DNA of 64,000 bases, from NCBI RefSeq assembly GCF_002939705.1, contig NZ_MDCB01000005.1, positions 173,120-237,119 on the forward strand, read 5' to 3'. Position 1 is the first letter of the stretch. Each line of letters begins with the position of its first letter. This document shows, piece by piece, positions 8,437 through 17,536 of the stretch. The position numbers and the translations under genes are program-made. The notes below the pieces were generated by a model that did not search any database, had not been told where the DNA came from, and saw nothing but the letters and a program-made list of their open reading frames with translations. This stretch comes from Xanthomonas albilineans (GTDB lineage: Bacteria > Pseudomonadota > Gammaproteobacteria > Xanthomonadales > Xanthomonadaceae).

Positions 8437-9717
8437 ATGCAGGCGCAAGCTTTGAATACAACAATGCCAATGTTAAAGCGAAAACGCTGGACATTTGCGA
8501 CGGCGTTTACTGGTAATGCTGTCTACTTCTCTATCATCCCATTTCTAGCTCTATTTCTGGCCGACGTGTTGAGGCTGGAAGCTGGCGCGGTTGGTACGGT
8601 GCTTGCGATGAGAGCATTCGCCAGCCAAGCATTCACCTTGCCAGGTTCTTTGGTTGGGCGCCTTCTTGGCCCTAGGCCAACTCTCGCGCTGAGCTCCCTG
8701 CTCCGCGCTGTCGCGTATTTCCTATTGGCCAACGGTCACACGGAGATCATGTTAATAGCCGCCGTCCTTGTGATCGGAGTTGCATCGTCGATCACGACTG
8801 GCCTAAGTTCAGCGCTAGTCTCTGGGCGGGAGCGCGGGCTCAATGTACTTGCTTTCGCCAACCTCGCCACGTTCCGCAACGCTGGTGAGATCATTGGATT
8901 CCTCGTTGGAGGATGGCTCTGCCCGCGCTATTTCGAACAGATCTGCCTGGCTGCCTCGCTGATCTATTTGATCACAACTGCTTCATTTCTTCTGATTTTT
9001 AAGAAAGGTGATCTGAGCCTGGATGACCGGCGAGGGAAAGATGATCTGCCTGCAGGCATTCGGGTTTTCAGTCGGCGTTTTGTCGCCACATGCCTTGGTG
9101 TAGCACCCTATTCAGTTCTGGTGGCACAGCTCTACGTGGTAGTTCCACTCTTCATACTCTCTTCCCAGAACCGCGCCGACTTCCTTGGATTGGGTCTGAG
9201 CATTGCGGCGCTTGTTGGCGTGGTGGCCCAAGCATTGTTCAGCATGTACGGAGCGTCGATATACCTGAACAAGACTGTGACATCGTTGAGCTATTTGCTG
9301 ATGGGATTTTCTTTCGTACTGCTTCCTCTTTGCTCTTACATCGGCCTGTCCGACTGGATTTCGTCGGTATGCTGTGGTGCCGTACTCACATTTGGAACGG
9401 TGTTCGCATATCCCTCCGCGATGTCGCATATCCGCGCATGCTCGAATGGCAGAGATACCGGACTTTACTTCGGGATTTACTACACATTGGCATCAGTATT
9501 GACCGCTATTGTCACAAAATGGCTGGTGGGCGTTGGTGTGCATACGGCAAAAGAGTGGGTTGTTTATGGTGCACTGATGCTCATCGCGCTGCTGGGAGCG
9601 GTCGCTGATTGGCTTCTTTCTTCTAAAGCTGATGTCGAGAAGATTGCCGTCCCCTCGCTGCCAGCCACAAATGCATTGATCCATGCAAGTACACCGGTTG
9701 AAATGGAGCGCTCATGA
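8437..9717 (+). CDS. Major facilitator superfamily exporter
   Basis: About 426 residues with roughly 12 hydrophobic segments and MFS loop features (GRLLGPRPTLAL after TM2). The start at 8437 is preferred over the in-frame ATG at 8428, because AAAGGA at 8422-8427 is about 9 bp from it but almost touches the upstream ATG. The stop overlaps the next start (ATGA). By position it is the inner-membrane exporter of the molecule made by the upstream enzymes, comparable in role to the MFS exporter CntE of staphylopine clusters or to CntI for pseudopaline. The substrate is inferred from context only. Confidence 0.85.
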   Translation: MQAQALNTTMPMLKRKRWTFATAFTGNAVYFSIIPFLALFLADVLRLEAGAVGTVLAMRAFASQAFTLPGSLVGRLLGPRPTLALSSLLRAVAYFLLANGHTEIMLIAAVLVIGVASSITTGLSSALVSGRERGLNVLAFANLATFRNAGEIIGFLVGGWLCPRYFEQICLAASLIYLITTASFLLIFKKGDLSLDDRRGKDDLPAGIRVFSRRFVATCLGVAPYSVLVAQLYVVVPLFILSSQNRADFLGLGLSIAALVGVVAQALFSMYGASIYLNKTVTSLSYLLMGFSFVLLPLCSYIGLSDWISSVCCGAVLTFGTVFAYPSAMSHIRACSNGRDTGLYFGIYYTLASVLTAIVTKWLVGVGVHTAKEWVVYGALMLIALLGAVADWLLSSKADVEKIAVPSLPATNALIHASTPVEMERS

Positions 9718-10820
9718 TCGAAGGAGAGAGAAAGCTTCGGGCACCGCTGCAATCGTTGCGTTGGTGCATGATTGCGATTATTGCGATATGCATCATTGCA
9801 CTTGCGGCATATAGATACCGCTCCGCCGTAAAAAGTCCAGCACCTGCATTGATCGGCTCGACGGAATTGCCGGTCATTGCCGGATCCAAGGTCATCTGCA
9901 CGGATTGGCAGCGCCGCGAATCCTTTAGCGGAGTGGTGCGAGCAGCTCACAGGGCCGATCTTAGTAGCGATACCGCGGGCATCATCGAGGCTGTTCGCTT
10001 CGAATCTGGTGCATCCGTACAGACTGGCGAGATTCTTGTGCAGCTGCGCCTCAACGATGGGCCCGATGTTTTAGCTGAGAACCAAGCGGATTTGAAGCTT
10101 GCAGAGCAGAACATGTCTCGCGCCAGCGAACAACTACGTATCGGAGCAATTAGCCAAGAGCAATTCGACACTCTGCATCATGCCGCGGACGTAGCAAGAG
10201 CGCGCCTGGCTGCGCAAAGGGCACGAATCGGGCAACGCAGCGTGCGCGCACCCTTCGCCGGCACTCTAGGCATTCGGAAAGTGGATCCCGGTCAGTTCAT
10301 TCAAGCAGGGGACGTCATTACCACCATAGATAGTAGAGAGCCTCTACTCTTCGATTTCTCCATACCTCAGTCGTTGCTTCCGTCACTCAGCGTAGGACAA
10401 CGCGGCCACGTCGAGTTCGAAGGATATGCGGGCAGGCAATTCGATGTGGTGATAAGTTCGCTGCCGCCGATTGCAGACCCTCAAAGCCATAGCATTGCCG
10501 CGCGTGCGACGTTCGCAGGGGATATGCATGCACTTGCATCCGGAATGTTTGGGAGAATGCGACTTGATATTGAGAAATGGCACTCTGTCAAGACCGTACC
10601 GAGAGCTGCCATACTATCCAGCACACATGGCGACACGCTGTATCTATTGCGTACCATGGAAAAGGATACCGTCGCCCATCAAGTTCCGGTGTCAGTGAAA
10701 GCGGACGATGGCGACAGGGCGGTCGTCGAAGGACCGTTCAAATGCAGCGATAGGATTGTGGTCAATGGACAGATCAAGATCGAGGACGGCACTCATGTCG
10801 TTGTCGCACCTCATGAGTAG
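9714..10820 (+). CDS. RND membrane fusion protein (HlyD family)
   Basis: A 368-residue periplasmic adaptor. An N-terminal membrane anchor lies at about residues 16-34, followed by the biotinyl-lipoyl half motifs (GIIEAVRFESGASVQTGEIL and RAPFAGTLGIRKVDPGQFIQ) around a short alpha-hairpin, then beta-barrel and membrane-proximal domains. The RAPFAGTLG signature is typical of MexA/AcrA/MdtA-type adaptors. It overlaps the MFS gene by 4 bp and precedes the RND gene by 24 bp. It should link the RND pump to the efflux lipoprotein encoded at 6905. Confidence 0.9.
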   Translation: MIEGERKLRAPLQSLRWCMIAIIAICIIALAAYRYRSAVKSPAPALIGSTELPVIAGSKVICTDWQRRESFSGVVRAAHRADLSSDTAGIIEAVRFESGASVQTGEILVQLRLNDGPDVLAENQADLKLAEQNMSRASEQLRIGAISQEQFDTLHHAADVARARLAAQRARIGQRSVRAPFAGTLGIRKVDPGQFIQAGDVITTIDSREPLLFDFSIPQSLLPSLSVGQRGHVEFEGYAGRQFDVVISSLPPIADPQSHSIAARATFAGDMHALASGMFGRMRLDIEKWHSVKTVPRAAILSSTHGDTLYLLRTMEKDTVAHQVPVSVKADDGDRAVVEGPFKCSDRIVVNGQIKIEDGTHVVVAPHE

Positions 10821-10844
10821 GTATTTCTCTTGTGGAGGTGGGGC

Positions 10845-13800
10845 ATGAGGTCCGGATCCACACTGATTGCGTTGCTCACACGTGCCAGCACGGTATTCGC
10901 TATCGTGCTGGTGATCACGGCCTTCGGCATCCTGGCGATTGTCCGCCTTCCAGTACAGGCGTTCCCCACCATCAAGTACGCCACAATCAACATATCCACG
11001 GTCTACTACGGCGCCGATCCTGAAACCATAGAAGGGTTCCTCACCTCTCCACTGGAACAGGCAGTTTTGCCTGCAAAAGGCATCGATTTCGTCACATCTA
11101 CAAGCAAGCAGGGCGAGTCCGAAATCGTTTTACACCTCACTCTCAATGCTAACCCGGTGGAGACGCTTGCACAGGTGCAGTCGCTCGTCAACGCCGTTCT
11201 TTCCAATTTACCGTCAGGCACGCAAAATCCCGCAATCGTCCTTGACCACGGCGACGAAAGTATCCTAGATCTTGCGCTAACCAGTACGACCGCGACCGGA
11301 ACACAGATGTCCGAATACGCACAGCGCGTGCTGAAGCCTGAAATTGCCACGGTTCCAGGCGTCCGCTCCGTCGCTGTCAACGACAGCCTACCGCTGGCAA
11401 TGCGCCTGAATCTTGATCCCTATAAAATGACAGCCTATGGACTCACCGCAGAGGTGGTTCGCGACAAGGTCGCGGGAAACAACTACGTGACAGGTGTCGG
11501 CACGATCGATGGAGATACGGTTTCAGTGCCGCTCACGATCGCCTCGGGGCTTGAGACAGTTGCCGAATTTAACAATCTTGTGGTTAAAGAAGTAAACGGA
11601 TCTCCCATTCACCTTAGCGACATCGGGAGTGCAGAGATCGGCACCTCTCGCGACAAGTTTGCCGCTTACGCAGATGGCGTTCCCGGTGTATTCCTGGATG
11701 TTGTACCCAACGATGGCGCAAACATCATTAAAGTTGCCAAAGCGGTCAAGAGTAAGGTCTCTCTTCTGCAAAAAACACTACCGCCTGGCATTGCGTTGTC
11801 CGTGAACGAAGACGATACGGAGTTTACGCGCCATGCACTTCGCGAGGTATTGCATGCGCTTGCCGAGGCGCTTTTAGTCGTCAGTCTGATCGTCTTCGTA
11901 GCCTTGCGCAAAATACGATCCGCTTTGATTCCAGTAATCGCGGTGCCACTTGCGCTCTTGGGTAGCCTTTGGTGTCTAAATTTATTTGGCTACAGCATCA
12001 ACGAACTCACATTGCTCGCGCTGGTGCTTTCTGTGGGATTGGTCGTAGACGATGCGATCATCGTCGTGGAACGGCACGAGCGTCACCTGGAATCAGGCCT
12101 ATCGACTCACGACGCAGCGGATATGGCGGTATCCGAACTGCTTAGGCCTATCGTCTCTATGACCATCGTGCTGGCAGCGGCTTATCTTCCTATCGCGTTG
12201 CTGCCTGGAATCGCAGGCATCTTGTTCCGGGAGTTCGCCGTTACCCTCGTCACGTCGGTCTCGGTCTCCGCCCTGATCGCAGTCACTGTCAGTCCCTTGC
12301 TGTGCCGGTTTATTGTCAGGCGATCCACCCGCGCTGGCAGCACTGGTGGGTCCAGCCACTGGTACAAAGCGCGACGGGTATTTGACCGAATACAGGCCAC
12401 GTCGTTGACGAATTACCGGTTGGTGAGCGTGTTCGGTGGTGCGCTAATTGTCGCGACCGTGTTTTTCTTCCTGGGGAGCCGACAGGAACTGGCCCCCCAG
12501 GAAGACCAGGGATACGTGCATCTTCGTGGGCATGCTACACCTGGAATGTCCTTTGCCGTATCCCGACAATTCGATCAGGATGTTTTAGCGAGCATAGCTC
12601 ACTCCTCCTACTCTGGACACTCATGGAACTCAGTCACGCCAGCATCGATTAGAGGAGGGATTTCCTTGATCGACTGGGCATCACGTCCTTCCACAGCCGA
12701 GGTCATCGACCAGCTAAGGCAATCGCTGCATGGCATCACGGGATTTTCTTTCTCGCTATACCAGTCCGAGTCGCTCCCCACGGAAGACGGCGACCAGGTT
12801 GAGTTTGTCGTCGAAGGCGCGGGCGAACTTGGAGACCTGACCCAGGCTACCCAAGAAATTTTGGCAAAAATGAAAGCATCTGGCCTATTCGCTTATCTAG
12901 AGACCAATCAACAGCCTAGCCAGTCGAAAAGTCACATCGTTCTCGACCGGGCTAAGCTTGCCGACTTTAAACTGGATGTTCGACGTGTTTCCGATGCGCT
13001 CAGTTCCATGCTGAGTGGCAGCTACATCAATTATTTCAACTACCAGGGACGATCTTACAAGGTCATTTCAGCGGCCGATCCAGACTCCAGAAAGCTCAAT
13101 CAGAACGTACTCGACTATCCTGTAGCCACAGTTAATGAGCAGCCCGTCCTATTGAGGGCTGTCGCCCATCTGGAGACGACGACTGGTCCAGACGTTCTAC
13201 GCCATTTCCAAGGGCAGCGCGCCATCACTATTTCCGGTGAGTTGGCAAAAGGGGTATCCCGCGGACAGGTAGCGGATTATCTCGCAGGCATAACTAAAAT
13301 TTTACCAAAGGACTATTCCTCGGATATCTCTGGCCCAATGCGCGAGTACACACGGAATCAAAAAGGTTATGCGATTATGCTTTTGCTGAGTATCGCAGTG
13401 GTTTACTTAACGCTAGCCTCTTTCTATAACAGCTTCACCGATCCAATCATCATTCTCGTATCGGTACCAACTTCGCTGTCAGGTGCGCTGTTCTTCGTAT
13501 GGCTTGGCCTTGGCCAGCTTTCTGTGAATCTTTATACGGACGTCGGACTACTCACCTTGGTTGGCTTGATCAGCAAGCACGGTATCCTGCTAGTCGAAGT
13601 GGCGAACGAAAAGCAGGATTCTGGTCAATGCAAAAAAGACGCCATCCTTGCCGCCTTAAATATACGGCTTCGCCCAATTCTCATGACATCGGCGGCAATG
13701 ATCATGGGATCATTGCCGTTATTGCTCATTGGAGGCCCTGGCTCAGCGGCGCGCTCGACGATTGGCTGCATCGTCATAGCAGGGCTTGGCATCGGAACTT

Positions 13801-13901
13801 TCCTAACCCTACTGGTCGTTCCAGCATTATATATGCTATTGGCAAAACCTCGTACAACGCGTGTGGAAAACGCCAGCACAGCGAGCGCCCTGTCAAGCTG
13901 A
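10845..13901 (+). CDS. HAE1-type RND efflux pump
   Basis: A 1018-residue inner-membrane proton-driven transporter of normal family length and without internal breaks. It starts at the ATG at 10845 behind GGAGG at 10834-10838. The N-terminal TM1 is followed by two large periplasmic loops and two TM bundles. The proton-relay Asp pair lies at residues 402-403 in VGLVVDDAIIVVERHE, which matches the MexB/AcrB family. The C-terminal half has TDVGLLTLVGLISKHGILLVE. It should capture substrate in the periplasm and expel it through the adaptor and outer-membrane channel. It is last in the operon, just before IS debris. Confidence 0.92.
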   Translation: MRSGSTLIALLTRASTVFAIVLVITAFGILAIVRLPVQAFPTIKYATINISTVYYGADPETIEGFLTSPLEQAVLPAKGIDFVTSTSKQGESEIVLHLTLNANPVETLAQVQSLVNAVLSNLPSGTQNPAIVLDHGDESILDLALTSTTATGTQMSEYAQRVLKPEIATVPGVRSVAVNDSLPLAMRLNLDPYKMTAYGLTAEVVRDKVAGNNYVTGVGTIDGDTVSVPLTIASGLETVAEFNNLVVKEVNGSPIHLSDIGSAEIGTSRDKFAAYADGVPGVFLDVVPNDGANIIKVAKAVKSKVSLLQKTLPPGIALSVNEDDTEFTRHALREVLHALAEALLVVSLIVFVALRKIRSALIPVIAVPLALLGSLWCLNLFGYSINELTLLALVLSVGLVVDDAIIVVERHERHLESGLSTHDAADMAVSELLRPIVSMTIVLAAAYLPIALLPGIAGILFREFAVTLVTSVSVSALIAVTVSPLLCRFIVRRSTRAGSTGGSSHWYKARRVFDRIQATSLTNYRLVSVFGGALIVATVFFFLGSRQELAPQEDQGYVHLRGHATPGMSFAVSRQFDQDVLASIAHSSYSGHSWNSVTPASIRGGISLIDWASRPSTAEVIDQLRQSLHGITGFSFSLYQSESLPTEDGDQVEFVVEGAGELGDLTQATQEILAKMKASGLFAYLETNQQPSQSKSHIVLDRAKLADFKLDVRRVSDALSSMLSGSYINYFNYQGRSYKVISAADPDSRKLNQNVLDYPVATVNEQPVLLRAVAHLETTTGPDVLRHFQGQRAITISGELAKGVSRGQVADYLAGITKILPKDYSSDISGPMREYTRNQKGYAIMLLLSIAVVYLTLASFYNSFTDPIIILVSVPTSLSGALFFVWLGLGQLSVNLYTDVGLLTLVGLISKHGILLVEVANEKQDSGQCKKDAILAALNIRLRPILMTSAAMIMGSLPLLLIGGPGSAARSTIGCIVIAGLGIGTFLTLLVVPALYMLLAKPRTTRVENASTASALSS

Positions 13902-13961
13902 TGTTGGCGAACTGAATCGCCTATGGCCCCGTAGATAGTCGGCCTTGAAAAATCGTCTGCA

Positions 13962-14150
13962 TCAACTCCCAATCGCATGCAGCGTTGACCTGGCCGCCAT
14001 CGAAGCCTGCATGATGGCGCGCAGCCAGACACGCAAAAACACGATCCACCGCATCAGCCAGCGCAGGTTGTCGCTCGCCGCCGCGCCGATCGCGTTCCGT
14101 GCATCGCCTTGCACATCCTTGAGCAAGCAGCGGTCCAGCCTGTCTGTCGA
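13962..14150 (-). pseudogene. C-terminal fragment of an IS5-family transposase
   Basis: The minus strand encodes LDRCLLKDVQGDARNAIGAA followed by SDNLRWLMRWIVFLRVWLRA. This matches the C-terminal end of IS5-family transposases, where a MDRCHLKG...GDALNAIGAAAGYNLRWLMRW pattern is common. Only the last 60 or so residues remain. Whether it comes from the same element type as the left remnant at 2536 cannot be told, because the left copy lacks this region. Confidence 0.6.
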
Positions 14151-14375
14151 CGCTTTCGCACGTTCAATGTCATCAACGACTGCATTGGCCGAGTGGGCTG
14201 AGCGCAAGAGCATCGCCCTGGACTTCATCGAGCCGGGACGTCCGATGCAAAACGGCTTGATTGAACGCTTCAACGGCAGCTACCGGCGCGGCGTCCTAGA
14301 CATGCACATCTTCCGCACGTTGAGCGAAGTGCGCGAACAGACCGAATTCGTCTTGTTCATGGCTCCATCTTCTCA
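14148..14375 (+). pseudogene. IS3-family OrfB (integrase core) fragment
   Basis: The plus strand shows RFRTFNVINDC in one frame (14151-14183), then LAEWAERKSIALDFIEPGRP, GLIERFNGSYRRGVLDMHIF and RTLSEVREQTE in another. These are consecutive landmarks of IS3-family OrfB proteins (RRFRTFNVIDDF, the AAWAERNGI..FIQPGKP.QN region and the catalytic-Glu helix IERFNGSYR). The loss of sequence between them and the frame change show an internal deletion. The element has no usable transposase. It closes the right border of the island together with the IS5 fragment. Confidence 0.72.
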
Positions 14376-14482
14376 AGAGTTGGAGCCTCCCGAAATCCAG
14401 GGGCGGTTCAGTTCGGCATGCGGTCGACACTCGTGTCACTGCGTGTCTGCAGTCCCGATTTGACGTGCAATGAGACCGCCGC

Positions 14483-15217
14483 TTACTTGCCCAGTTCGAA
14501 CACCACGTCCAGGCTGACCGAGACGCTGCTCTCGCCCGGTGCCACCGGTGTTTCTATCGCTGTATTCGTCGCCATCGCACGCATCATCGCCATCGGCGGG
14601 CGCACGCCGCCGCTGTTGCCCTCGGAGATGCTGACGATGCGGCGCACGCGCAGGCCCAGCGTTTTGGCGTAGTTCTGCGCGCGGGCTTGGGCTTTCTTCA
14701 GGGCGTCGCCGCGGGCCTGATCGTACAGCGGTTCCGGATTATCGATCTCGAAACTTGGGCCGTTGATCTGATTGGCGCCCTGCGCGGCCAGGGCGTCCAG
14801 CACTTTGCCCAGTTTGGCAATGTCGCGCACCTTCAGGTCGACCGAGTTGTTGGCCTGGTAATTGGGCTGTTTTGCTCGGTTCTGGGAGTACGTGTACTGC
14901 CGGTTGAGGCTGATGCCACTGGTCTGCACGTCCTTCTCGGGGATACCGGCGGCGTGGATCGCCGCCAGTACCTTGGTCATCTGTGCAGCGTTTTCGCGCA
15001 TCGCTTTGCCGCTGTCGGTGGCCTCGGTGACCACACCGGCCGACAACCTGGCCACGTCCGGCGCGTGCTTGGCCTCGGCCTGCGAGGTGATGTTGAGCAG
15101 GGTGCCGTCGGCGGGCACGGCGTAGCCGGGTGTCGCCGGTTGAGCATGGGCGGTGATTGTCGTGCATCCCAGCGAGAGGGGCACAGCCAGCAGCAGGCGA
15201 AGGGGCAGGATGCGCAT
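14483..15217 (-). CDS. SIMPL-domain (DUF541, YggE-like) periplasmic protein
   Basis: A 244-residue protein. The start at 15217 has AAGGAG 8 bp upstream and gives a signal peptide (MRILPLRLLLAVPLSLG to about AHA). The SIMPL domain follows, with the early LLNITSQAEAKHAPDVARLS pattern and a C-terminal SVSVSLDVVFEL strand. The family forms oligomeric periplasmic or outer-membrane-associated proteins (YggE, BP26) linked to stress tolerance, with no enzymatic activity assigned. It is transcribed away from maf. The longer upstream frame lacks an RBS and a signal peptide in the right place. Confidence 0.88.
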   Translation of the reverse strand: MRILPLRLLLAVPLSLGCTTITAHAQPATPGYAVPADGTLLNITSQAEAKHAPDVARLSAGVVTEATDSGKAMRENAAQMTKVLAAIHAAGIPEKDVQTSGISLNRQYTYSQNRAKQPNYQANNSVDLKVRDIAKLGKVLDALAAQGANQINGPSFEIDNPEPLYDQARGDALKKAQARAQNYAKTLGLRVRRIVSISEGNSGGVRPPMAMMRAMATNTAIETPVAPGESSVSVSLDVVFELGK

Positions 15218-15349
15218 CGGTGTTCTCCTTGACGGATGGCGTGAGAGTGTGGCGGTGACGATGAACGCGTGATGATCTTTGTTGGAGTTGAGGCGATCGC
15301 TCCGCAATTGGCGATCGTTCAGTCAGCCCGGTCGGGTTATCCTTTGGAC

Positions 15350-15916
15350 ATGTTGTATCTCGCTTCCCGCTCTGCGCGCAGAAACGAACTGCTGACCCGC
15401 CTTGGTGCGACGTTTCGGATCCTCGACCTGGAGGTGCCGGAAGTGCGTGCGACCGGGGAGTCGGCGGAAGCATACGTGCGTCGCGTGGCGCTCGATAAGG
15501 CGTGTGCCGGGCTGGCGCAGCGGGCCGGCGAGGCCGATGCGGTGGTGCTCGGTGCCGACACCGAAGTGGTGCTGGGGGATCGTGTGTTCGGCAAGCCGGC
15601 TGACGCCGAAGATGCCGCGGCGATGCTGGCGGCGCTGTCCGGGCGCACCCACCAGGCGCTGACCGTGGTGGCGCTGGTCGGCGCCGGGCGCGAGGAACTG
15701 GTCTCGGTGCCGACCGCGGTCACTTTCGCGCCGTTGTCGGCGCGCGACATCGCCGATTACGTGGCCAGCGGTGAGCCGATGGGGTGTGCCGGTGCATACG
15801 CGATCCAGGGCGGCGCCGAACGTTTCGTCAGTCGCCTGGACGGTAGCTACTCGGCAGTGATGGGCCTACCGCTGCATCAAACCTTCCACCTGCTGCGTAC
15901 CTTCGGAGTGCTGTGA
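15350..15916 (+). CDS. maf: Maf-like nucleoside triphosphate pyrophosphatase
   Basis: A 188-residue protein starting [19 protein letters not shown], the canonical Maf N-terminus, with GADTEVVLG carrying the catalytic Asp and SGRTHQALT following. Maf proteins of the YhdE type hydrolyse dTTP/UTP and modified pyrimidine nucleotides. The position directly before rng, with yhdP and tldD downstream, matches the yhdE-rng-yhdP-tldD order of enterobacteria, which favours the YhdE subgroup. The start at 15350 is preferred to upstream ATGs because family members begin here. The stop shares bases with the rng start. Confidence 0.93.
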   Translation: MLYLASRSARRNELLTRLGATFRILDLEVPEVRATGESAEAYVRRVALDKACAGLAQRAGEADAVVLGADTEVVLGDRVFGKPADAEDAAAMLAALSGRTHQALTVVALVGAGREELVSVPTAVTFAPLSARDIADYVASGEPMGCAGAYAIQGGAERFVSRLDGSYSAVMGLPLHQTFHLLRTFGVL

Positions 15917-17406
15917 TGTCGCAAGAGATCCTGGTCAACGTCACGCCGCGCGAGACCCGGGTGGCCGTCATCGAGAACGGCATGTTGCAGGAGCTGCACA
16001 TCGAGCGCGGTTGGCGGCGCGGCGTGGTGGGCAACATCTACAAGGGCCAGGTGCAGCGGGTCATGCCGGGCATGCAGGCGGCCTTCGTCGAGGTGGGGCT
16101 GGAGCGCGCGGCGTTCCTGCACGCCAACGACGTGGTGCGACCGGCGCCAGTCTGCAATGGCGACACCGACGAAACACCGCCGCTGCCAGTCTCGGCCGCG
16201 GTACCGATCATGGAATTGCTGCGCGACGGCCAGGAGATCGTGGTGCAAGTGGTCAAGGATCCGATTGGCAGCAAGGGCGCGCGGCTGACCACGCAGATCA
16301 GCATCCCCTCGCGTTATCTGGTGCTGCTGCCGCAGTCGCGGGTGATCGGGGTGTCGGCGCGGATCGAGGACGAGGCCGAACGGCTGCGGCTCAAGACCAT
16401 GGTCGCCGATCTGGCGGCCAGCCATGGGGGCTTCGGCTACATCATCCGCACCAATGCCGAGGGGCAACCGGCCGAGGCGTTGGCCGAAGACATCGCCTAT
16501 CTGTCGCGGGTCTGGAACGTGGTCGAGCGACGCGGTCGCGATGGCGCCCCGGCCAGCATCATCTACGAGGATCTGAGCCTGCCGTTACGCGCGGTACGCG
16601 ACCTGATCCGCAAGGACGTGGAAAAGGTCAAGGTCGATTCGCACGACACCTTCGAGCGTTTGCAGGCCTTCGTCGCCAAATACATGCCGGTGTTGGCCGA
16701 GCGCTTGGAGTTATACACCGGCGACCGCCCGATCTTCGACCTGTATGGGGTCGAGGACGAGATCGCACGTGCGTTGGACAAGCAGGTGCCGTTGAAGTCC
16801 GGTGGCTACCTGGTCATCGATCAGACCGAAGCGATGACCACCATCGACGTCAATACCGGCTCGTTCCTGGGCCAGCGCAACCTCGAAGAAACGGTGTTTC
16901 GCACCAACCTGGAGGCGGCGCAAGCAGTGGCGCGGCAATTACGTCTGCGCAATCTCGGTGGCATCATCATCATCGACTTCATCGACATGAGCGATGCCGA
17001 GCATCGCCGTCAGGTGCTGCGCACGCTGGAAAAAGCGCTGTCGCGCGATCATGCCAAGACCACGGTCTACGATTTCTCGCCGCTGGGGCTGGTGGAGATG
17101 ACCCGCAAGCGCACGGTGGAAAGCCTGGAGCGGCAACTGTCCGAGCCATGTCCGCAATGCGGCGGGCGCGGCTCGATCAAGACCGCCGAGACGGTGACCT
17201 ACGAAATCTTCCGCGAGATCACCCGCGCGGTACGCCAGTTCGATGCTGCAAGGCTGTTGGTCATCGCCTCGACCAAGGTGGTGGCGCGGATCACCGACGA
17301 GGAATCCTCGGCGGTAGCCGAAATGGAGGAGTTCCTCGGCAAGACCATCCGCTTCCAGGCCGACGAGCAGTATCTCCAAGAGCAATTCGACGTGGTGTTG
17401 CTGTGA
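15916..17406 (+). CDS. rng: Ribonuclease G
   Basis: A 496-residue endoribonuclease of RNase E/G type. It has an S1 domain near residues 35-130 (GNIYKGQVQRVMPGMQAAFV), the catalytic DNase-I-like domain with TTIDVNTGSF (metal-binding Asp) and IIIIDFIDM (second Asp), and a zinc-link motif EPCPQCGGRGS. It lacks the long disordered degradosome scaffold of RNase E, so RNase G is the right call. It processes the 5' end of 16S rRNA and some mRNAs. It is translationally coupled to maf by a shared TGATG. Confidence 0.95.
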   Translation: MSQEILVNVTPRETRVAVIENGMLQELHIERGWRRGVVGNIYKGQVQRVMPGMQAAFVEVGLERAAFLHANDVVRPAPVCNGDTDETPPLPVSAAVPIMELLRDGQEIVVQVVKDPIGSKGARLTTQISIPSRYLVLLPQSRVIGVSARIEDEAERLRLKTMVADLAASHGGFGYIIRTNAEGQPAEALAEDIAYLSRVWNVVERRGRDGAPASIIYEDLSLPLRAVRDLIRKDVEKVKVDSHDTFERLQAFVAKYMPVLAERLELYTGDRPIFDLYGVEDEIARALDKQVPLKSGGYLVIDQTEAMTTIDVNTGSFLGQRNLEETVFRTNLEAAQAVARQLRLRNLGGIIIIDFIDMSDAEHRRQVLRTLEKALSRDHAKTTVYDFSPLGLVEMTRKRTVESLERQLSEPCPQCGGRGSIKTAETVTYEIFREITRAVRQFDAARLLVIASTKVVARITDEESSAVAEMEEFLGKTIRFQADEQYLQEQFDVVLL

Positions 17407-17536
17407 TGCAGCCGGGGCCGAGGGGCCGGGTCCCGAGACCTGGCAGGCCAGAGCACTGTGTGGTGTTCGTGCATTGGCGTCGTGGTGGTGTCTTGGCGCT
17501 GATGGGGCCTGGACAGGTCCCCGGCCCAGGCTGCTG

